A DNA stretch of 8,474 bases from Actinomycetota bacterium (GTDB lineage: Bacteria; Actinomycetota; Thermoleophilia; Solirubrobacterales; Thermoleophilaceae). Shown in pieces: positions 6,482 to 8,474 of this stretch. Below the pieces are notes generated by a model. It did not search any database. It had not been told where the DNA came from and saw only the letters and a program-made list of their open reading frames with translations. The position numbers were made by a program, and so were the translations under genes. Every line of letters begins with the position of its first letter. Position 1 is the first letter of the stretch. The stretch spans positions 1-8,474 of the forward strand of contig VAWV01000225.1 in assembly GCA_005883295.1 (NCBI GenBank). The letters are read 5' to 3'.

Positions 6482-6638
6482 GCCGGCCGTTGTCGCGCTC
6501 CGGCACGAACCTCTCGACGATGAACTCGGGGGCGGCGAGGCGTTCGCTAGCCCGCTCAGGTACGACGAGAGCGGGTTTCCGATCAAGAAGCGTCCATCGA
6601 GCTTCGCGGAGCGAGTGCGGCGGCTGATCGTCAGCTAA
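6478..6638 (+). pseudogene. Small coupled ORF broken by a 50-bp templated insertion
   Basis: Read as it stands from ATG 6478, the frame gives 49 residues of Ser/Arg-rich sequence ending at 6627, which looks non-native. If the duplicated block 6485-6534 is removed, ATG-AGC-CGC-GAG joins to the frame that ends at TAA 6638. That gives a 36-aa peptide beginning MSREAFASPL, with 'RYDESGFPIKKRP' in the middle and 'ERVRRLIVS' at the end. This tail has coherent composition and G/C-rich third positions (TTC, AGC, CTC, TAC, GAC, GAG, ATC). A hairpin begins 9 nt after TAA 6638. The intact gene would have been coupled to the 6239 gene through ATGA. No function can be assigned. The alternative, that 6447-6638 is simply an open frame without a start codon, is less economical. 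Confidence 0.55.
6485..6534 (+). repeat. 50-bp direct repeat, copy 2 (insertion)
   Basis: This is a perfect copy of 5349-5398 in the same orientation, with unrelated flanks on both sides. It has no terminal inverted repeats and no clear target-site duplication, so it is not a transposon. The reading here opposes the ATP-grasp coding strand. A length of 50 bp (not a multiple of 3) disrupts any ORF it enters. Confidence 0.95.
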
Positions 6639-6646
6639 CGCCAACT

Positions 6647-6663
6647 GGCCGTTTCTTACGGCC
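6647..6663 (+). terminator. Hairpin after TAA 6638
   Basis: GGCCGT-TTCTT-ACGGCC forms a 6-bp G/C-rich stem with a 5-nt loop, followed by TTCAT. It begins 9 nt after the TAA at 6638, which suggests that 6638 is the native end of the upstream transcription unit. The T-tract is weak. Confidence 0.45.
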
Positions 6664-6735
6664 TTCATACGCGCGCCTGAGTCCGGCCTTAGTCCAGCCC
6701 GGTTAGCTGTACCGAACCCGGAGAAAGGAGGCACG

Positions 6736-6954
6736 ATGCAAGCCCCCAGATCGGTTCTGGCGGTGACCGCTACGGCGGCCCTGCTCGCCGGCGGCGGCTC
6801 GGCCATCGCGGCGTCCCAAAGTGGGTCGAACGGTGCGGCATCGCATAGCGCGACGAGTACGACGAGTACGACGAACAGCAGCACCAGCTCGTCGAAGTCG
6901 AGCACGCGAGCCGCCCCGGCGCACCACTGTCCGCATCAGCGGGCGAGCAGCTAG
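6736..6954 (+). CDS. Small secreted Ser/Thr-rich peptide
   Basis: This 72-aa protein has a near-perfect Shine-Dalgarno, AAAGGAGG at 6724-6731, close to the ATG. The N-terminus is a signal peptide: 'MQAPRSVLAVTATAALL', then 'GGGSAIA' with predicted cleavage after A25 (AIA|AS). The mature part of about 47 residues is low-complexity Ser/Thr/Ala (residues 31-57, 'STTSTTNSSTSSSKSST') and ends 'APAHHCPHQRASS'. A single cysteine is flanked by three histidines (H63, H64, H67), which could bind a metal or heme-like ligand or allow disulfide dimerisation. Similar tiny exported peptides with 'AASQSGS' after the signal are familiar to me from Thermoleophilia genomes, without known function. It is preceded by a 97-bp gap containing the 6647 hairpin and followed by a convergent oxidoreductase gene. 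Confidence 0.75.
   Translation: MQAPRSVLAVTATAALLAGGGSAIAASQSGSNGAASHSATSTTSTTNSSTSSSKSSTRAAPAHHCPHQRASS
6852..6874 (+). repeat. 9-bp tandem repeat in the Ser/Thr tract
   Basis: GACGAGTAC is repeated 2.6 times (6852-6860, 6861-6869, partial 6870-6874), encoding the Thr-Ser-Thr-rich stretch of the secreted peptide. Such units can change in number by slippage without breaking the frame. Confidence 0.7.
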
Positions 6955-6962
6955 GTCCTCGA

Positions 6963-6997
6963 CGGGCGGCGTCCGGGCCATGGCCGGGCGTCGTCCG
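6963..6997 (+). terminator. Long G/C-rich hairpin between convergent genes
   Basis: The arm 6963-6980 pairs with 6981-6997 through about 17 pairs, with three G-U pairs and one bulge, centred on the palindrome GGCCATGGCC. It starts 9 nt after the stop of the secreted-peptide gene (6954) and lies 51 bp beyond the stop of the convergent oxidoreductase gene (7048). There is no T-run, so it may stop transcription or stabilise a 3' end. Confidence 0.45.
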
Positions 6998-7047
6998 GCG
7001 GGGACGGCTCACTGTCCGTCGAAGTCAGGTACCGCTGGGCCGGCGCC

Positions 7048-8474
7048 TCACCCGAACAGTCGAGCGAACTGCGCCGCCTTCCGGCGGTCCCCTTTGACGC
7101 GCAGCCGGCGCCTCAGCACGGCACCGAGTCGGCTCCGGTTGCCCTTCGCGAGCTCGACCCACGTCTCGGCGTCGCTGCGGATGCGAACGTCGGGCGACTG
7201 GCCCTCGTGCTCGCGCGTGACGACGCAGCTGCCGTCCGCCACGTCCACCCACCAGGTGCCGCCGCCCTCGCCCGCGAGGTCGATCCGGTAGAGAGCACGG
7301 AGCCCGTCGGCGCGGTCTCGGCGGAAGGACAGCGGCATCGCCTGGAACAGGAGCTCGGGCGTGACGTTCGCCGACTCCCGCAGGAAGATCCGCATGTCCG
7401 GGCGGCCCCGCCCGCGCCCAGCCGCGGGGGCCTCCACACCCGTGCGCATGCCGCGCAGCGCCGGGATGACCTCCTCGCCGAACAACTCGATCGAGCGCAG
7501 CACGTCCGCGTGGGGCACGCCACCCGCCTGGACCGCGCACAGCACGTGGTCGATCCCGTGGCTGGCCAAGCCGCGGAGCTGCTCGATCGCGTGCTCGGCG
7601 TCGCCCGCCACGACCATGCCGGCCGCCTCCAGGCCCTCGAGGGAGGGCGTCCCGCCCGTAAGGGCGCGCAGCGTCCCGAGCTCCTCGCGGTAGTAGCGGT
7701 AAGCCTCCCCGCCCTTCTCGAGTACAGGCGCGGTCAGACGCAGGAGCTGCTCGTAGAACCAGCGGATGTTGGTCCCGGCGACCTCGCGGGCGCGCTCGTG
7801 GTCGTCGAGCACGACCGCCCCGACAGTCATGCCGAAACCCAGGTCCGCCGGATCCTTCCCGAGCTCGTGGCAGCGGTCCACGAAGTGCTGGCGATCCTCC
7901 GAGATCATGAACAGGGGCTTGAACGGGCCGGCGAGGACGCCGAGCCCCTGCTCGGCGGCCATCGGGAACGTCTCGGGGCTGACCGCCGCGGTCCACAGCG
8001 GAGGGTGAGGGGTCTGGAGCGGCTTCGGCACCACGTCGATCTCCGGGAAGCTCCAGAACTGCCCGTCGAACGAGAACGGCTCGTCCGCCCACGCGCGGCG
8101 AAGGATCTCGAGGCCCTCGTCCACGCGCGCTCGGCTCTCGGACATCTTGCCCCCGAAGACCTCGTACTCGAGCGGGGAGACTCCCCGACCGACGCCCACA
8201 TCCATGCGCCCGCCGGACATGATGTCCAGCGCGGCGATCCGCTCGGCCACTCGCACGGGGTGGTTGAAGGGCAGGAGCACGACACCGTGTCCGATCCGCA
8301 GCCGCTCGGTGCGCTGGCTGATCGCGCCGAAGAGCACCTCCGGCGCAGGGCAGTGCGAGTACTCGCGGAAGAAGTGGTGCTCCACGAGCCAGACCCCGTC
8401 GAAGCCGGCGCTGTCCGCGAGCGCGATCTCGTCGAGCGAGTGGTCGTACACCTCACGCTCGGTCAGCCCAGTGA
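7048..8474 (-). CDS. Luciferase-like (LLM) flavin-dependent oxidoreductase fused to SCP2-like domain, 5'-truncated
   Basis: The frame is open from the right window edge to the stop at 7048. The GTG at 8451 is an internal start candidate, but upstream codons ('TGLTEREV') continue the usual family N-terminus, so the true start lies outside. Numbering from 8451, residues 1-335 are a luciferase-like TIM barrel: 'GFDGVWLVEHHF' (active-site EHHF, 23-27), 'LRIGHGVVLLPFNHPVRVAERIAALD', 'GGRMDVGVGRGVSPLEYEVFG', 'PPLWTAAVS' and the C-terminal 'VLRSIELFGEEVIPALR'. A Gly/Ala linker (about 336-351) leads to about 115 residues (352-467) resembling the SCP2 sterol-carrier fold, with 'DVRIRSDAETWVELAKGN' near the end. 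It should oxidise or reduce an unknown, perhaps hydrophobic, substrate using FMNH2 or F420. The choice of cofactor cannot be settled from these residues. The LLM part is firm; the SCP2 assignment is an inference from pattern. Convergent with the secreted-peptide gene. Confidence 0.9.
   Translation of the reverse strand, partial: TGLTEREVYDHSLDEIALADSAGFDGVWLVEHHFFREYSHCPAPEVLFGAISQRTERLRIGHGVVLLPFNHPVRVAERIAALDIMSGGRMDVGVGRGVSPLEYEVFGGKMSESRARVDEGLEILRRAWADEPFSFDGQFWSFPEIDVVPKPLQTPHPPLWTAAVSPETFPMAAEQGLGVLAGPFKPLFMISEDRQHFVDRCHELGKDPADLGFGMTVGAVVLDDHERAREVAGTNIRWFYEQLLRLTAPVLEKGGEAYRYYREELGTLRALTGGTPSLEGLEAAGMVVAGDAEHAIEQLRGLASHGIDHVLCAVQAGGVPHADVLRSIELFGEEVIPALRGMRTGVEAPAAGRGRGRPDMRIFLRESANVTPELLFQAMPLSFRRDRADGLRALYRIDLAGEGGGTWWVDVADGSCVVTREHEGQSPDVRIRSDAETWVELAKGNRSRLGAVLRRRLRVKGDRRKAAQFARLFG

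Noticed and set aside
3032..6482. Programmed +1 frameshifting at AGA codons, since AGA occurs at both frame breaks (3044 and 6476)
   Set aside because: AGA is rare in high-GC genomes, which made this attractive. However, neither site has a slippery P-site codon with good re-pairing, and each break has a simpler explanation (lost repeat rung; 50-bp insertion).
6485..6534. CRISPR-like or insertion-sequence interpretation of the 50-bp repeat
   Set aside because: There are only two copies, 1.1 kb apart, with genes between them, no spacers, no terminal inverted repeats and no transposase.

Overview
The window is high-GC DNA with strongly G/C-biased third codon positions. Its gene content points to an actinobacterium of the class Thermoleophilia (Solirubrobacterales-like). 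The indicators are a CSLREA/choice-of-anchor surface protein with the C-terminal 'CPxxxxxxCxGTLTL' domain I associate with that group, a small Ser/Thr-rich secreted peptide, a hydrolase-cyclase fusion, and a luciferase-like monooxygenase. This placement is an inference from family resemblance. No rRNA, tRNA, CRISPR array, transposase or integrase is visible.

Layout, left to right. (1) A DUF1905 gene runs off the left edge on the minus strand (start 227). A promoter-bearing gap separates it from a plus-strand lipoprotein gene (363-776). (2) 27 bp later is a class III nucleotide cyclase with an N-terminal alpha/beta-hydrolase domain that has lost its catalytic serine (804-2105). (3) A good sigma-70-like promoter precedes a secreted beta-helix protein with CSLREA, choice-of-anchor Q, ASH/choice-of-anchor D and C-terminal domains (2279-4226). 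Its reading frame breaks near 3044, where one beta-helix rung also seems to be missing. (4) On the minus strand lie a GNAT acetyltransferase (4286-4978) and, upstream of it, an ATP-grasp-like protein (5041-5850), separated by a cluster of hairpins. (5) Divergent from these are a tiny two-helix membrane protein (about 5918-6115) and an 80-aa helical protein with a near-consensus promoter (6239-6481). (6) Next come a broken small ORF (6478-6638) and a 72-aa secreted Ser/Thr-rich peptide (6736-6954). (7) On the minus strand, a luciferase-like flavin-dependent oxidoreductase fused to an SCP2-like domain runs off the right edge (7048-8474).

The most unusual observation is a perfect 50-bp direct repeat. 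One copy (5349-5398) lies in conserved coding sequence of the ATP-grasp gene. The other (6485-6534) lies 1,136 bp away. Removing the second copy on paper restores a 36-codon ORF whose ATG overlaps the stop of the 6239 gene (ATGA) and which ends just before a hairpin. The second copy therefore looks like a short templated insertion that broke a translationally coupled small gene, unless it is an assembly artefact.

The genes do not form one pathway. The lipoprotein and cyclase may be co-transcribed, and the ATP-grasp and GNAT genes may act together on an unknown small molecule or polymer. The rest looks like ordinary chromosomal gene order. I saw no defence system, biosynthetic cluster or mobile element.
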